Part shown: piece after piece, positions 26,926 through 36,609 of the stretch | How positions within the stretch are numbered: the first letter of the stretch is position 1 | Layout of the letters: every line of letters starts with the position of its first letter | Assembly: GCF_001945365.1 (NCBI RefSeq) | Contig: NZ_MSTQ01000003.1 | Coordinates: 62,001-126,000 of the forward strand | Direction of reading: 5' to 3' | Origin: Pseudomonas reinekei | GTDB lineage: Bacteria; Pseudomonadota; Gammaproteobacteria; Pseudomonadales; Pseudomonadaceae | DNA length: 64,000 nt | Position numbers and translations under genes: made by a program | Notes under the pieces: generated by a model | Database searches by the model: none | What the model saw: only the letters and a program-made list of their open reading frames with translations | Told to the model about the DNA's origin: nothing

Positions 26926-26990
26926 GATGTTTGTTCTTTTATCAAGTTAAGCTACAAATACCTTTTTTCAAGGCATCACTCAAGGGAAAA

Positions 26991-27006
26991 TGTAGTAATA
27001 ACCACA
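26991..27006. promoter_or_regulatory. palindrome, candidate HexR operator between zwf and hexR
   Basis: tgtagtaataaccaca is a near-perfect inverted repeat (TGTRGT-N4-ACYACA). It lies 66 bases upstream of zwf and 137 upstream of hexR and resembles HexR sites in gamma-proteobacteria, but it fits TTGT-N7/8-ACAA only loosely. Confidence 0.5.
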
Positions 27007-27142
27007 ACATTTTCGCAAAATACAGATTCCGAGTGGTGGTCGGTCAGAGCCATCAGTAGGATAGGCCACCGTTACGGGCCGCACCAAAGGCCCTTTTTGC
27101 ATTAGCCGCGCGCTGGTTGGCGCAGGTGTAAAGGAAACTCAT

Positions 27143-28012
27143 ATGGACCGCGTGCGAAATTTACTGGAACAGATCCAGAGTCGCCTTGAAGAGCTCAACA
27201 AGGCCGAACGCAAAGTCGCCGAAGTGATCCTGCTCAACCCGCAGCAGGCCACTCGCTTCAGCATCGCCGCCCTCGCCCAGGCCGCTTCAGTCAGTGAACC
27301 GACGGTCAACCGTTTCTGCCGTTCGTTCGGCGTCAGCGGCTATCCGGAACTCAAGCTTCAGTTGGCCCAGAGCCTGGCCAGTGGCGCGGCGTATGTCAGC
27401 CGCGCGGTCGAGGCGGATGACAATCCTGAGGCCTACACGAAAAAAATCTTCGGCAGCGCCATCGCGTCGCTGGACAGTGCCCTGCAGGCCCTCGATCCGA
27501 ACCTGATCAGCCGCGCCGTCGACCTGTTGATCCAGGCTCGGCAGATCCACTTTTTCGGCCTAGGCGCCTCAGCCCCGGTGGCACTGGATGCGCAGCACAA
27601 ATTCTTCCGTTTCAACCTCGCCGTAACCGCCCACGCCGACGTACTGATGCAGCGCATGATTGCCTCGGTGGCGCATACCGGCGAGTTGTTCGTGATCATT
27701 TCCTACACCGGCCGCACCCGCGAACTGGTGGAAGTGGCGCGCATTGCCCGGGAGAACGGCGCTTCAGTGCTCGGCCTGACCGCGGAAAACTCACCGCTGG
27801 CCAAGGCCAGTACCTTGAGCCTGAACATTCCCCTGCCGGAAGACACCGACATCTACATGCCGATGACATCGCGGATCATTCAACTGACCGTGCTCGACGT
27901 GCTTGCAACCGGCATGACCTTGCGTCGCGGGGTGGATTTCCAGCCGCACCTGCGCAAGATCAAAGAGAGTTTGAATGCCAGCCGGTATCCGGTGGGCGAC
28001 GAATTCAACTGA
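27143..28012 (+). CDS. hexR: HexR, RpiR-family repressor of glucose metabolism
   Basis: The 289-residue protein has an N-terminal RpiR helix-turn-helix ('[20 protein letters not shown]', about residues 38-57) and a C-terminal SIS sugar-phosphate domain ('[20 protein letters not shown]', '[19 protein letters not shown]'). In Pseudomonas HexR represses zwf, edd and gap and is released by KDPG. Its position, divergent from zwf and inside the glucose cluster, fits. Candidate operators are seen at zwf/hexR, edd and gap in this window. Confidence 0.95.
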   Translation: MDRVRNLLEQIQSRLEELNKAERKVAEVILLNPQQATRFSIAALAQAASVSEPTVNRFCRSFGVSGYPELKLQLAQSLASGAAYVSRAVEADDNPEAYTKKIFGSAIASLDSALQALDPNLISRAVDLLIQARQIHFFGLGASAPVALDAQHKFFRFNLAVTAHADVLMQRMIASVAHTGELFVIISYTGRTRELVEVARIARENGASVLGLTAENSPLAKASTLSLNIPLPEDTDIYMPMTSRIIQLTVLDVLATGMTLRRGVDFQPHLRKIKESLNASRYPVGDEFN

Positions 28013-28040
28013 CCCAGACTCTGCATTGTCAGATCCGCCC

Positions 28041-28111
28041 CCTTCGCGAGCAGGCTCGCTCCCACAGTTGGAATGCTTTCCCCTGTGGGAGCGAGCCTGC
28101 TCGCGAAGAGG
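28041..28111. repeat. REPIN, 'GTGGGAGCGAGCCTGCTCGCGA' family
   Basis: cgcgagcaggctcgctcccac and gtgggagcgagcctgctcgc face each other with a short spacer, between convergent hexR and the mutarotase gene. Confidence 0.92.
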
Positions 28112-28138
28112 CCAGCCCTGAAACCACCCTATCCCGAG

Positions 28139-28993
28139 CTATACCTCCACCCGCGCCTGCAAACTCAAATGTGCCCGCTCCCCCGGTTTCAGGCACAGGC
28201 TGTCGGTGCCGCCGCTTGCTGCCTCTACGCATACGAATTCGGATATCTCGTTCCAGCTCACCCCCAGCAACGGCCGTGAGCCCGGATGCCAGACCACTGT
28301 GTCAGCCGTTTCGCCGGTATCGATGCACAGCGCCCGGTCCCAGGCGTGATCATTGAGCTGCAATTCACCGTCATGCTGAAACACCCGCTGGCAACCGCCG
28401 TCCACGCGCAACTCGCCTTCCTGCTGACAAATCTGGCGGTTCAACTGGTCGTAACCTTGCGCGCCTTCGAGCCCAGACAGCGCTACCTCGCCGACATCAC
28501 CAATACGCCAGTAAGCGTGCAAAGCCTGACTCAACTGGCACGGCATGGCGTCCTGATGCTCGGTGCTCAGGCGCAATTCCATGCGTTCACCCAGGTGCGC
28601 ATGCAGGTCGACCTGCCAGTCGCACAACTCAAGCTGCCAGTGCAAACGCACGCCATCATCGTCGCTGCCGCTGTCGATCAACTTCCAGTCGAGCAACCGC
28701 GCCCAACCATGGGACGGCCAGGCGTTTTCGCTCGGATGACGGCCATACCACGGCCAGCACACCGGCACTCCACCGCGAATTGCACCGACCTGCGGCCACT
28801 TCGCCGCACACCACAGCCAGGGCTTTTGCCCCTTGGGCTGGAAGTGCAGCAACTGCGCGCCCTGGCGACTGAACACCGCCTGGCACAGCGGATGATCAAT
28901 CACCAGCACGTCGCGCTTCTGATAGCGCTCCCACGCGAACACCGGTCGCTCGCGCAAGGATTTGAAGAAGCGTTGTAGCGGATGCTCAAGCAT
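28139..28993 (-). CDS. D-hexose-6-phosphate mutarotase (aldose-1-epimerase-like)
   Basis: The 284-residue cytoplasmic protein belongs to the YeaD branch of the aldose 1-epimerase family. Seen are 'VLVIDHPLCQAVFSRQGAQL', 'GGVPVCWPWYGRHPSENAWP' containing the family's 'GGxPVxWPWFG', 'SHGWARLLDWKL' with the active-site His, and 'TVVWHPGS'. Family members interconvert the anomers of glucose-6-phosphate. That suits its place between hexR and oprB, where it may speed supply of the beta anomer to Zwf. Confidence 0.88.
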   Translation of the reverse strand: MLEHPLQRFFKSLRERPVFAWERYQKRDVLVIDHPLCQAVFSRQGAQLLHFQPKGQKPWLWCAAKWPQVGAIRGGVPVCWPWYGRHPSENAWPSHGWARLLDWKLIDSGSDDDGVRLHWQLELCDWQVDLHAHLGERMELRLSTEHQDAMPCQLSQALHAYWRIGDVGEVALSGLEGAQGYDQLNRQICQQEGELRVDGGCQRVFQHDGELQLNDHAWDRALCIDTGETADTVVWHPGSRPLLGVSWNEISEFVCVEAASGGTDSLCLKPGERAHLSLQARVEV

Positions 28994-29046
28994 GTGCCAC
29001 GGTCCTGAAAATCATCGAGGTATTAAAACGCTTTAGCAGCGAACTC

Positions 29047-29080
29047 CTGTGGCGAGGGAGCTTACTCCCTCTCCACAAAT
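29047..29080. repeat. single REP-type hairpin
   Basis: tgtggcgagggagctta ctccctctccaca forms an imperfect hairpin of the 'gcgagggagct' family, between the mutarotase gene and oprB. Confidence 0.65.
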
Positions 29081-29098
29081 ACTCTTTGCTCCCTGCAC

Positions 29099-29128
29099 AA
29101 AAAAAAGCGGACAGCCTTGGCTGTCCGC
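29099..29128 (-). terminator. rho-independent terminator of oprB
   Basis: gcggacagcc pairs with ggctgtccgc around two bases and is followed on the minus strand by eight T, 38 bases beyond the oprB stop codon. Confidence 0.92.
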
Positions 29129-29165
29129 AAAATGCGCACATAGAGAGGAGCTTATCGCAGTCGCG

Positions 29166-30512
29166 TTAGAACACCGACTGAATTTTCAGACCGGCCACCA
29201 GCGCGTTGTCGACCTCATCCACGCCACCCGGGTGAGTGATGTACTGCAGGTTAGGACGCACGGTCAGCCAGTTGGTGACGTGGAAACCGTAGTTCAGCTC
29301 GTAGTTGTATTCGGTCTCACGCAGCGGCGAGAACAGCGGATCCTGATAATCCGAAACACCGTTCGCAGCGTTGGTCAGCTCGGCATTTTTCTTCACGTCG
29401 TCGTTGACGTGGATGCGGGCGAAACCGATACCGAGGTCATCTTTCGGACGGGCATCAAACGGACCTTTGTAGACAAACATCAGCGACTGGTAGTTGTCGA
29501 CGACGTTGGTGTCCTTGTCGTGGAACGTTGCGTTGGCTGCAATGTTCAGACCGCGGGTAGCGTCACCGTTATGGCTGGTGAGTTGCTGTTGCGCCACGAA
29601 CCAGTAGCCGTGCTTGCTGCTATGGCTGCGATAGGCATTGCCGCTGGTGGCCGCATCATCGCCGTTGTCATCTTCGCGCACGTCATCGGCGCTGGCCGTG
29701 CTTTTGTAGTAACCGACGCGGTATTCGCCCGGCAGGTTGCCCGGGTTAGGCAGCCAGACCAGTTCGACCGGCAGGACGGTGCCTTTTGTACCGCTGCCAC
29801 TGAGTTTGAAGCCGTTGCCATGCTCCAGTTGCGACGGGTTCTGGTTGTACGCGCCGATCTGCGCATACCACTCAGGCGAGATGTTGTACTTCACACGGAT
29901 CGCAGCCTGGCTGACTGGCCAGTTGTACCAGATGTTGGTCGCCCAGTTACCCACCTGGGAACCGCAGAACGCCAGGTTCTGGAATTCGCACGGGAAGGTG
30001 TTGAAATCTTCGCCTTCACCGAAGTAACCGGCCTTGACGTCGAGTTTGTTGTCGAGGAACTGATGCTTGATCCACAACTGGGTCAGGCGGACCATGTGGC
30101 CACGGCCATAGACCTCCTGCGAGGAACTCAGGGTGCCGGCACGCGGGTCGCCGACGCGGTCGTTGGAGATGTTTTCGCCGTTACGGTTGGTGAGCTGGAT
30201 CTTGGCCTGGGTGTTATCCCAGCCGAACAGTTTCTCGAGGTCCAGCGCTGCGCCCAGGCCGAACTGATCACTGTAGCGCGCGGTCTTGTCATCGTTGAAC
30301 CCGCCGTGGAGGTTGCCACCGACTTCACCGACATAGTCCATCTTGATGTCGATGCCTTGCTCGATCAGCTTGGTCCGCTCGCCACCCCAATCACCGGTCA
30401 TCCATTCTGAATCGGCGCTAAACGCGTCAGCCGCGTGGACGCTACCGGCCAGGGTCATCGCTGCAATAGCTGACAACTGGCAGATAAGCTGAGCGCTGTT
30501 CTTCTTCTTCAT
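29166..30512 (-). CDS. oprB: carbohydrate-selective porin OprB
   Basis: The 448-residue protein has a signal peptide ending around 'SVHAADAF' and the OprB pattern: 'WMTGDWGGERTKLIEQGIDI', 'YVGEVGGNLHGG', and a C-terminal strand 'VDEVDNALVAGLKIQSVF' ending in the Phe typical of outer-membrane barrels. It forms the outer-membrane glucose channel that feeds the GtsABCD transporter encoded just upstream. The order gtsABCD-oprB on the minus strand suggests one regulon, though a REPIN separates oprB from gtsD. Confidence 0.94.
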   Translation of the reverse strand: MKKKNSAQLICQLSAIAAMTLAGSVHAADAFSADSEWMTGDWGGERTKLIEQGIDIKMDYVGEVGGNLHGGFNDDKTARYSDQFGLGAALDLEKLFGWDNTQAKIQLTNRNGENISNDRVGDPRAGTLSSSQEVYGRGHMVRLTQLWIKHQFLDNKLDVKAGYFGEGEDFNTFPCEFQNLAFCGSQVGNWATNIWYNWPVSQAAIRVKYNISPEWYAQIGAYNQNPSQLEHGNGFKLSGSGTKGTVLPVELVWLPNPGNLPGEYRVGYYKSTASADDVREDDNGDDAATSGNAYRSHSSKHGYWFVAQQQLTSHNGDATRGLNIAANATFHDKDTNVVDNYQSLMFVYKGPFDARPKDDLGIGFARIHVNDDVKKNAELTNAANGVSDYQDPLFSPLRETEYNYELNYGFHVTNWLTVRPNLQYITHPGGVDEVDNALVAGLKIQSVF

Positions 30513-30606
30513 CCCTACATCCTCGTTTTATTGTTATTAACTTTTCTTTTTCTAACGCGGTTACATCAGTTGTGACAGGCGACAGGCCGCCCATCACAGA
30601 GCCCCC

Positions 30607-30698
30607 CTGTGGGAGCGAGCCTGCTCGCGAAGGCGGCGTGTCATTCAACGCAAATGTCGACTGATAGGCCGCTTTCGCGAGCAGGCTCGCTCCCTCAG
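30607..30698. repeat. REPIN between gtsD and oprB
   Basis: gtgggagcgagcctgctcgcga and tcgcgagcaggctcgctccc are inverted about 45 bases apart. They lie in the 196-base gtsD-oprB gap and may uncouple the two genes' transcript levels. Confidence 0.92.
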
Positions 30699-30708
30699 TT
30701 GCTGATCT

Positions 30709-31869
30709 CTATCTGCCCTTGAATTGGGCTACGTTGGCGCTATGTGTCTCGGTTTTTAGTTGACCAGCCACCCCCAGACGCTCACCGGTCTTGGCATCGA
30801 ACAGCAGCACTTTCGCCGGATCGAATTGCAGGGTCAGGGTCTCGCCCACGGCCGGTGCGACGTCGGGTGCCAGTCGGCAGCAGACCTTGGTGTCGTTGAG
30901 AGTGACGAAGACCAGGGTGTCGGGACCCGTCGGCTCAGTGACCTGGACTTCAGCGCGAATGGTCGGCAAACCATTGGGTTCACCGCTGGCCAGCACGATC
31001 TGCTCCGGGCGCATCCCGAGAATCACTTCGCGGTCTTCAAGACCGGCGTCCTGCATGCCCAGCGGCAATTCGCAACGCGCCTGGCCACTGTCGAGCAGCG
31101 CCAGCAGACGACCGTCCTTGCGCTGCAAACGCAACGGAATGAAGTTCATCGGCGGCGAACCGATGAAGCTCGCCACGAACAGGTTGGCCGGATTGTTGTA
31201 GATGTCTTTTGGCGTGCCGAACTGCTGGATGATCCCATCCTTCATCACCGCCACTTTGTCGCCCAGGGTCATCGCTTCGATCTGGTCGTGGGTCACGTAG
31301 ACCGTGGTGGTTTTCAGGCGCTGGTGCATCAGTTTCATTTCGGTGCGCATCTCGACCCGCAGCTTGGCGTCGAGGTTGGACAGTGGTTCGTCGAACAGAT
31401 AAATCTTCGGTCGACGCGCCAGGGCACGGCCCATCGCCACACGCTGTTGCTGACCACCGGAAAGCTGCCCGGGCTTGCGATTGAGCAGGTGTTCGATCTG
31501 CAGCAACTTGGCCACGCGAGTGACTTCCTCATCGATCGCCGACTGATTCATCTTGCGGATCTTCAGGCCGAACTCGATGTTCTCGCGCACGCTCATGGTC
31601 GGGTAAAGCGCGTAGGACTGGAACACCATGGCGATGTCGCGATCCTTGGGGCTCATGCCGCTGACGTCCTGGTCGCCGATCATGATCGCGCCGCCGGTGA
31701 TGGTCTCGAGACCGGCGATGCAGTTCATCAGGGTCGACTTGCCGCAGCCCGACGGACCGACAAGGATCAGGAACTCACCATCCTTGATCGACAGTTCGAT
31801 GTTCTTCAGGGTGTCCGGCAGGCCGGCGCCATAGGTCTTGTTTACATTGCGAAGTTCGAGCGTAGCCAT
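30709..31869 (-). CDS. gtsD: glucose ABC transporter ATP-binding protein GtsD
   Basis: The 386-residue ATPase of the MalK/UgpC type has Walker A GPSGCGKST (38-46), the ABC signature 'LSGGQQQRVAMGRALARRP', Walker B 'IYLFDEPLSNLDAKLRVEMR', the switch His in 'TVYVTHDQIEAMT' and a C-terminal TOBE/OB regulatory domain. It energises glucose uptake with GtsB and GtsC. It follows gtsC by only two bases. Confidence 0.94.
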   Translation of the reverse strand: MATLELRNVNKTYGAGLPDTLKNIELSIKDGEFLILVGPSGCGKSTLMNCIAGLETITGGAIMIGDQDVSGMSPKDRDIAMVFQSYALYPTMSVRENIEFGLKIRKMNQSAIDEEVTRVAKLLQIEHLLNRKPGQLSGGQQQRVAMGRALARRPKIYLFDEPLSNLDAKLRVEMRTEMKLMHQRLKTTTVYVTHDQIEAMTLGDKVAVMKDGIIQQFGTPKDIYNNPANLFVASFIGSPPMNFIPLRLQRKDGRLLALLDSGQARCELPLGMQDAGLEDREVILGMRPEQIVLASGEPNGLPTIRAEVQVTEPTGPDTLVFVTLNDTKVCCRLAPDVAPAVGETLTLQFDPAKVLLFDAKTGERLGVAGQLKTETHSANVAQFKGR

Positions 31870-31871
31870 GA

Positions 31872-32717
31872 TTACCCCTTGACTGCGCCGGCCGTCAGCC
31901 CGCGCACGAAATACTTGCCTGCGACCACATAGACCAGCAGGGTCGGCAGCCCGGCGATCATCGCCGCTGCCATATCAACGTTGTATTCCTTGGCCCCGGT
32001 ACTGGTGTTGACCAAGTTGTTCAGCGCCACCGTGATCGGTTGCGAATCACCGCTGGAGAACACCACCCCGAACAGGAAGTCGTTCCAGATCTGAGTGAAC
32101 TGCCAGATCAGGCAGACCATGATGATCGGCGTCGACATCGGCAGGATGATCCGGCGGAAGATGGTGAAGAACCCCGCACCGTCGAGGCGCGCCGCTTTCA
32201 CCAGCGCATCGGGAATGCTGATGTAGTAGTTACGGAAGAACAGCGTGGTGAACGCCAGGCCGTAGACCACGTGCACGAACACCAGGCCGGTGGTGGTGCT
32301 CGCCAGGCCCATCTTGCCGAGGGTGAACGAAGCCGGCAGCAGCACGGTCTGGAAAGGCAGGAAGCAGCCGAACAGCAGCAGGCCGAAGAACAGCTGCGAA
32401 CCACGGAACCGCCACATCGACAACACGTAGCCGTTCAAGGCCCCGATGGCCGTGGAGATCAACACCGCCGGAACGGTGATCTTGATCGAGTTCCAGAAGT
32501 AACCATCAACCGTGGCCCAGGCTTTGACCCAGCCGATGCCGCTGACCACGGTCGGCCAACTCAGCAGGTTGCCGGTGCTGATGTCTTCCGGGGTCTTGAA
32601 GCTGGTCAACAGCATCACCACCAGCGGAATCAGGTAAAGCAGTACGGCGAGGAGCAGCACCGCGTAGATCGCGATACGGCTCAGGCTGATCGCAGGTTTG
32701 GCAGCGAGACTAGTCAT
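31872..32717 (-). CDS. gtsC: glucose ABC transporter permease GtsC
   Basis: The 281-residue MalG-type permease has six membrane segments and the coupling 'EAA' loop region 'ALVKAARLDGAGFFTIFRRI', followed by 'ILPMSTPIIMVCLIWQFTQI'. The start overlaps the end of gtsB by eight bases, and gtsD follows after two bases, so the three are translationally linked. Confidence 0.94.
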   Translation of the reverse strand: MTSLAAKPAISLSRIAIYAVLLLAVLLYLIPLVVMLLTSFKTPEDISTGNLLSWPTVVSGIGWVKAWATVDGYFWNSIKITVPAVLISTAIGALNGYVLSMWRFRGSQLFFGLLLFGCFLPFQTVLLPASFTLGKMGLASTTTGLVFVHVVYGLAFTTLFFRNYYISIPDALVKAARLDGAGFFTIFRRIILPMSTPIIMVCLIWQFTQIWNDFLFGVVFSSGDSQPITVALNNLVNTSTGAKEYNVDMAAAMIAGLPTLLVYVVAGKYFVRGLTAGAVKG

Positions 32718-33618
32718 GACGCTTGGTCCTCAGCTCGGAGTACAGGTAAGGCACGATGATTGCGAGAATCGCACCGAGCATCAGAATCGCACTGGCCGAG
32801 CCCATGCCCATCTGGCCGCGACTGAAGGTGAAGGAATACATGAACATCGCTGGCAGGTCCGAGGAGTAACCCGGGCCACCGGCGGTCATCGCCGCCACCA
32901 GGTCGAAGCTCTTGATCGCGATGTGCGCCAGAATCATCACCGCACTGAAGAACACCGGACGCAGGCTTGGCAGCACCACTTTCCAGTAGATGCGCGGCAT
33001 GCTCGCGCCATCGATCTGTGCGGCACGGATGATCGATTGATCAACGCCGCGCAGGCCGGCGAGGAACATCGCCATGATGAAGCCCGAGGCTTGCCAGACG
33101 GCAGCGATGACCAGGCAGTAGACCACGCGATCAGGGTCGATCAGCCAGTCCAGGCGGAAGCCTTCCCAGCCCCAGTCACGCAACAATTTGTCGAGGCCCA
33201 TGCCCGGGTTGAGCAGCCATTTCCATGCGGTACCGGTCACGATCATCGAGAGCGCCATCGGGTACAGGTAAATGGTGCGGATGAAGCCTTCGCGACGGAT
33301 GCGCTGGTCGAGAAACACCGCCAACAGCACACCAATCACCAGGGTGATGCCGATGAACATGCCGCCGAACAGCGCCAGGTTCTTGCTCGCCACCCACCAG
33401 CGGTCGTTGTCGAACAGCCGTGCGTATTGCGCCAGGCCTGCCCACTTGTAGTTCGGCAGGAAGGTCGAAGTGGTGAACGACAGAACGAACGTCCACAGGA
33501 TGTAACCGTAGAAGCCCACCAGAACGATGAACATGCTCGGCGCCAGCACCAGTTTTGGGAGCCAGCGCTGCAATGCATCGAACGGCGAGGCCTTGCTGAA
33601 CACAGCAACAGAACTCAT
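32710..33618 (-). CDS. gtsB: glucose ABC transporter permease GtsB
   Basis: The 302-residue MalF-type permease has about six membrane segments, with the EAA-type loop 'IRAAQIDGASMPRIYWKVVL' before 'PSLRPVFFSAVMILAHIAIK'. It lies 143 bases downstream of gtsA. That gap contains a REPIN, an arrangement expected to keep the binding-protein message more abundant than the permease message. Confidence 0.94.
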   Translation of the reverse strand: MSSVAVFSKASPFDALQRWLPKLVLAPSMFIVLVGFYGYILWTFVLSFTTSTFLPNYKWAGLAQYARLFDNDRWWVASKNLALFGGMFIGITLVIGVLLAVFLDQRIRREGFIRTIYLYPMALSMIVTGTAWKWLLNPGMGLDKLLRDWGWEGFRLDWLIDPDRVVYCLVIAAVWQASGFIMAMFLAGLRGVDQSIIRAAQIDGASMPRIYWKVVLPSLRPVFFSAVMILAHIAIKSFDLVAAMTAGGPGYSSDLPAMFMYSFTFSRGQMGMGSASAILMLGAILAIIVPYLYSELRTKRHD

Positions 33619-33652
33619 GGGGAAATCCAGAATAAGATGACTAACTCTTCCC

Positions 33653-33742
33653 TTGTGGGAGCGAGCCTGCTCGCGAAAGCGCTGTGTCAGTCGACGGATG
33701 TAGCAACTGAAACGACGCTATCTCGAGCAGGCTCGCTCCCCA
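33653..33742. repeat. REPIN between gtsA and gtsB
   Basis: gtgggagcgagcctgctcgcga and ctcgagcaggctcgctcccc are inverted about 50 bases apart, inside the gtsABCD operon. Confidence 0.92.
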
Positions 33743-33761
33743 GGGTCGAACCTGCTTTCGA

Positions 33762-35063
33762 TTACTTGGCCGACTGAACCGCCGCGCCCAGTTTCTTGGC
33801 CGCATCGGCCGGGTCGGCTTTCGGGTCGTTGATGTAGTTGGTCACGACGTCGAAGAACGCACCCTGTACCGCCAGCGTGGTCGCCATGTTGTGCGCCATG
33901 CTCGGTTGCAGGCCACCGGACTTGGCGTCAGCCAGGAAGTCCTTGGCGGCGGTTTGGGCGCACGAGTCGAAGCCGAGCTTCTCCATGTCGTTCAACATGT
34001 CGTTGCGTACCGGGATCGAGCCCTTGTTGATGCTGAAGACTTTCTGGAAGTTCTCACCCAACACGACTTTGGCGATGTCCTGCTGACCGGCAGCGGTGCC
34101 TTTGTCTTTCTGCTTGAACACCGCCAGGGAGTCGATGTTGTAGGTGAACGCCTTGTCGGTACCCGGGAACGCTACGCACTCGTAGTCCTTGCCGGCGACT
34201 TTCTTGGCGGCGGTCCATTCGGACTTGGCCCAGTCACCCATAATCTGCATGCCGGCCTTGCCGTTGATGACCTTGGCCGCTTCCAGGTTCCAGTCCTGGC
34301 CTTTGCCGTCGGCGTCCATGTAGGTCGCGACTTTCTTCAGTTCGGTCAGCGCCTTGACCATTTCCGGACCGGTCAGCGCTTTGTTGTCCAGGTCGACCAG
34401 GGCTTTCTTGTAGCCATCGACACCCATGACCGACAGCACGACGGCTTCGAACACGGTGCTGTCCTGCCAAGGCTGGCCGCCGTGGGCGAGCGCAATGAAA
34501 CCGGCAGCCTTGAGCTTGTCGCCCGCGGCGTAGAATTCTTCGAGGGTGGTCGGGTTCTTGGTGATACCGGCTTTCTTGAAGACTTCCGGGTTGATCCACA
34601 GCCAGTTCACACGGTGAATGTTCACCGGCACGGCCACGTAATCACCTTCATACTTCACGGTATCGGAGACTTTCTTGTCGAGCAGGCTGTCCCACTTTTC
34701 TTCTTTGGCAACGTCCTTGAGGACGTCGGTATCGAGCAGACCGGTCGACGCCCATTCCTGGATGTCCGGGCCCTTGATCTGCGCAACGCCTGGCGGGTTA
34801 CCCGCTACGGCACGGCTTTTCAGCACGGTCATGGCCGTCGCACCGCCACCGCCAGCCACGGCGCCGTCTTTCCAGGTGAAACCGTCTTTTTCGACTTGGG
34901 CCTTGAGCACATCAACGGCCGCCTTTTCACCACCGGACGTCCACCAGTGCACGACTTCCACCGAACCTTTGGAATCGGCAGCGGAAACACTGAGAGGCAG
35001 AATAGCGAGCGGGAACAGGGAGGCGACAGAAATGACAGTAGCGAGGCGAGAAATCGCATTCAT
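33762..35063 (-). CDS. gtsA: glucose ABC transporter periplasmic binding protein GtsA
   Basis: The 433-residue protein has a signal peptide ([20 protein letters not shown], cleavage near 'SVSAADS') and a type I extracellular solute-binding fold: '[20 protein letters not shown]', '[20 protein letters not shown]' and '[20 protein letters not shown]'. It captures glucose in the periplasm. A longer frame begins at 35117, but ATG 35063 with an AGG ribosome site directly precedes the signal peptide. It is the first gene of the gts operon. Confidence 0.94.
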   Translation of the reverse strand: MNAISRLATVISVASLFPLAILPLSVSAADSKGSVEVVHWWTSGGEKAAVDVLKAQVEKDGFTWKDGAVAGGGGATAMTVLKSRAVAGNPPGVAQIKGPDIQEWASTGLLDTDVLKDVAKEEKWDSLLDKKVSDTVKYEGDYVAVPVNIHRVNWLWINPEVFKKAGITKNPTTLEEFYAAGDKLKAAGFIALAHGGQPWQDSTVFEAVVLSVMGVDGYKKALVDLDNKALTGPEMVKALTELKKVATYMDADGKGQDWNLEAAKVINGKAGMQIMGDWAKSEWTAAKKVAGKDYECVAFPGTDKAFTYNIDSLAVFKQKDKGTAAGQQDIAKVVLGENFQKVFSINKGSIPVRNDMLNDMEKLGFDSCAQTAAKDFLADAKSGGLQPSMAHNMATTLAVQGAFFDVVTNYINDPKADPADAAKKLGAAVQSAK

Positions 35064-35181
35064 CTGAGATGTACCTTTCTTGTTGTTATGCATGCAAGTC
35101 TGGTGCTTGCGCTGCATAGGAGTTTAAACAGGGGAGGTCCCTTCGCAGGTAACGAAGGGACGCGTGAATGTCACCACATGG

Positions 35182-36441
35182 TTACACAGGAACGGCCCGT
35201 GACGATTGCGCCAGAGCCGTTGCCATACTCGGCGACAAGGGTAGGCGAGGGATCAGTACGGCTTGCCAGGCGTGATAAAGGTCCGGTTTGCCGGCCCAGA
35301 TATCGGCGCTTGGGCGGTTCAGCGGATCGAGTTCGTGGTGCCAGCTGCCGCCTTCACGGTCGATGAAATGAATGTCACAGAATTCCCAGAACAGTCGGTA
35401 CCAACGTTCGAATTGCTCATCACCGGTACGCTGCAGCAGCGCACTGGCGGCGGCACTGGCTTCGCAATGCGTCCAGTGCAAGCGATGGCGGACCACGGCT
35501 TTGTTGTCCCAGTCGAGGGTGTAGACAATGCCCGGCGCGCCGTCGACGTCCCAGCCGTGGAGGCAGTTTTGTTCGAAGAGTTTTTGCGCGTCGGTGGCCA
35601 GCCATCCGGGTGTCAACATGCCCGCCTGCACCCGCGCCGCTTCCAGGTGCAGCAGTAACCGCGCCCATTCAAAACCATGGCCCGGCGTGGTGCCGTAGGG
35701 GCGGAAACCGTCAGCCGGGTTGTCGTGGTTGTATTCGCGCAGCGGCTGCCAGTCGCGGTCGAAATGTTCGATCACCAAGTAGTCGTTGGCGGCGGCGTGG
35801 CCGTGGATCACGCGCTCGACGATGCGCTGTGCACGGCTCAGCCAACGGTTGTCGTCGGTGACATCGGCCAGGGCGAGGAAGGCTTCGGTGGCGTGCATGT
35901 TGCTGTTGGCGCCGCGATAGGCCTCCTCTTCACTCCAGTCGCGATTGAAGGATTCGCGCATGGCGCCCTCCCCCTCGCTCCAGAAGTAGGTGTCGATAAT
36001 GTCGATGGCATCATCGAGCAAGGCTTGCGCGCCGGGCCGTTGCGCAACCACGGCGGAACTGGCGGCCAGCGCGACGAAGGCATGCAGGTAGGCGTTCTTG
36101 CCGGTGTTGCCGTCGCGGTGATCAGCCACCGCAAACCAGCCACCGTGCACGGCATCACGCAGCGGCCCGCGCAGGGCCTGGACGCCATGATCGACCCATT
36201 CGGCAAAACCCGGCAGGCCTTGAATGTGGGCCATGGCGAAGCTATGGGTCATGCGCGCGGTGTTCATGGTTTCGGCCTGTGCGTCGGCCGGCAGATGACC
36301 GCGCTCGTCGAGATTGCCAAAGCCTTCAGGCAGCTTCGAAGCCTTGGCAAACGCCAGCAGGCGCAGGCCTTCGGCACTAAGCCATTGCTGGTGAGCAGGT
36401 GCATTCAGCCAACTGCTGAAGGCAGGTTGGAAGGTGTGCAT
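35182..36441 (-). CDS. AGE-family sugar epimerase/isomerase (D-mannose isomerase type)
   Basis: The 419-residue protein is an (alpha/alpha)6-barrel of the N-acylglucosamine 2-epimerase family, with 'ARMTHSFAMAHIQGLPGFAE', 'GGWFAVADHRDGNTGKNAYL' in sections, 'RGANSNMHATEAFLALADVT', 'TPGHGFEWARLLLHLEA' and the late 'SWHHELDPLNRPSADIWAGK'. The conserved His residues of YihS/mannose isomerase are present. It would interconvert mannose and fructose (or glucose), so its position just before gtsA, in the same orientation, suggests that GtsABCD-imported sugars include mannose. Confidence 0.85.
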   Translation of the reverse strand: MHTFQPAFSSWLNAPAHQQWLSAEGLRLLAFAKASKLPEGFGNLDERGHLPADAQAETMNTARMTHSFAMAHIQGLPGFAEWVDHGVQALRGPLRDAVHGGWFAVADHRDGNTGKNAYLHAFVALAASSAVVAQRPGAQALLDDAIDIIDTYFWSEGEGAMRESFNRDWSEEEAYRGANSNMHATEAFLALADVTDDNRWLSRAQRIVERVIHGHAAANDYLVIEHFDRDWQPLREYNHDNPADGFRPYGTTPGHGFEWARLLLHLEAARVQAGMLTPGWLATDAQKLFEQNCLHGWDVDGAPGIVYTLDWDNKAVVRHRLHWTHCEASAAASALLQRTGDEQFERWYRLFWEFCDIHFIDREGGSWHHELDPLNRPSADIWAGKPDLYHAWQAVLIPRLPLSPSMATALAQSSRAVPV

Positions 36442-36568
36442 GGGCGACCTTTTTTGTTGTTATGACTGAGGGGCAGCATAAACAACGCAAGGTCCGGGGC
36501 TTGTAACGAACGGGGCGAGTTATGTCACCAGGTTGTGACATTCACGCAGGTATTGCGACATGTGATCA

Positions 36569-36602
36569 CCTGTGGCGAGGGAGCAAGCTACCTCGCCACA
36601 GG
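36569..36602. repeat. single REP-type hairpin
   Basis: cctgtggcgagg pairs perfectly with cctcgccacagg over a ten-base loop, just past the gltS stop. It is a solo element of the 'gcgagggag' REP family and may help end the gltRS transcript. Confidence 0.75.
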
Positions 36603-36609
36603 GTCAGCA

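Noticed and set aside
28474..28492. GntR-operator-like acagcgctacc inside the mutarotase gene
   Set aside because: Lies in coding sequence, far from a start, and the flanking AC-N-AAG half is absent.
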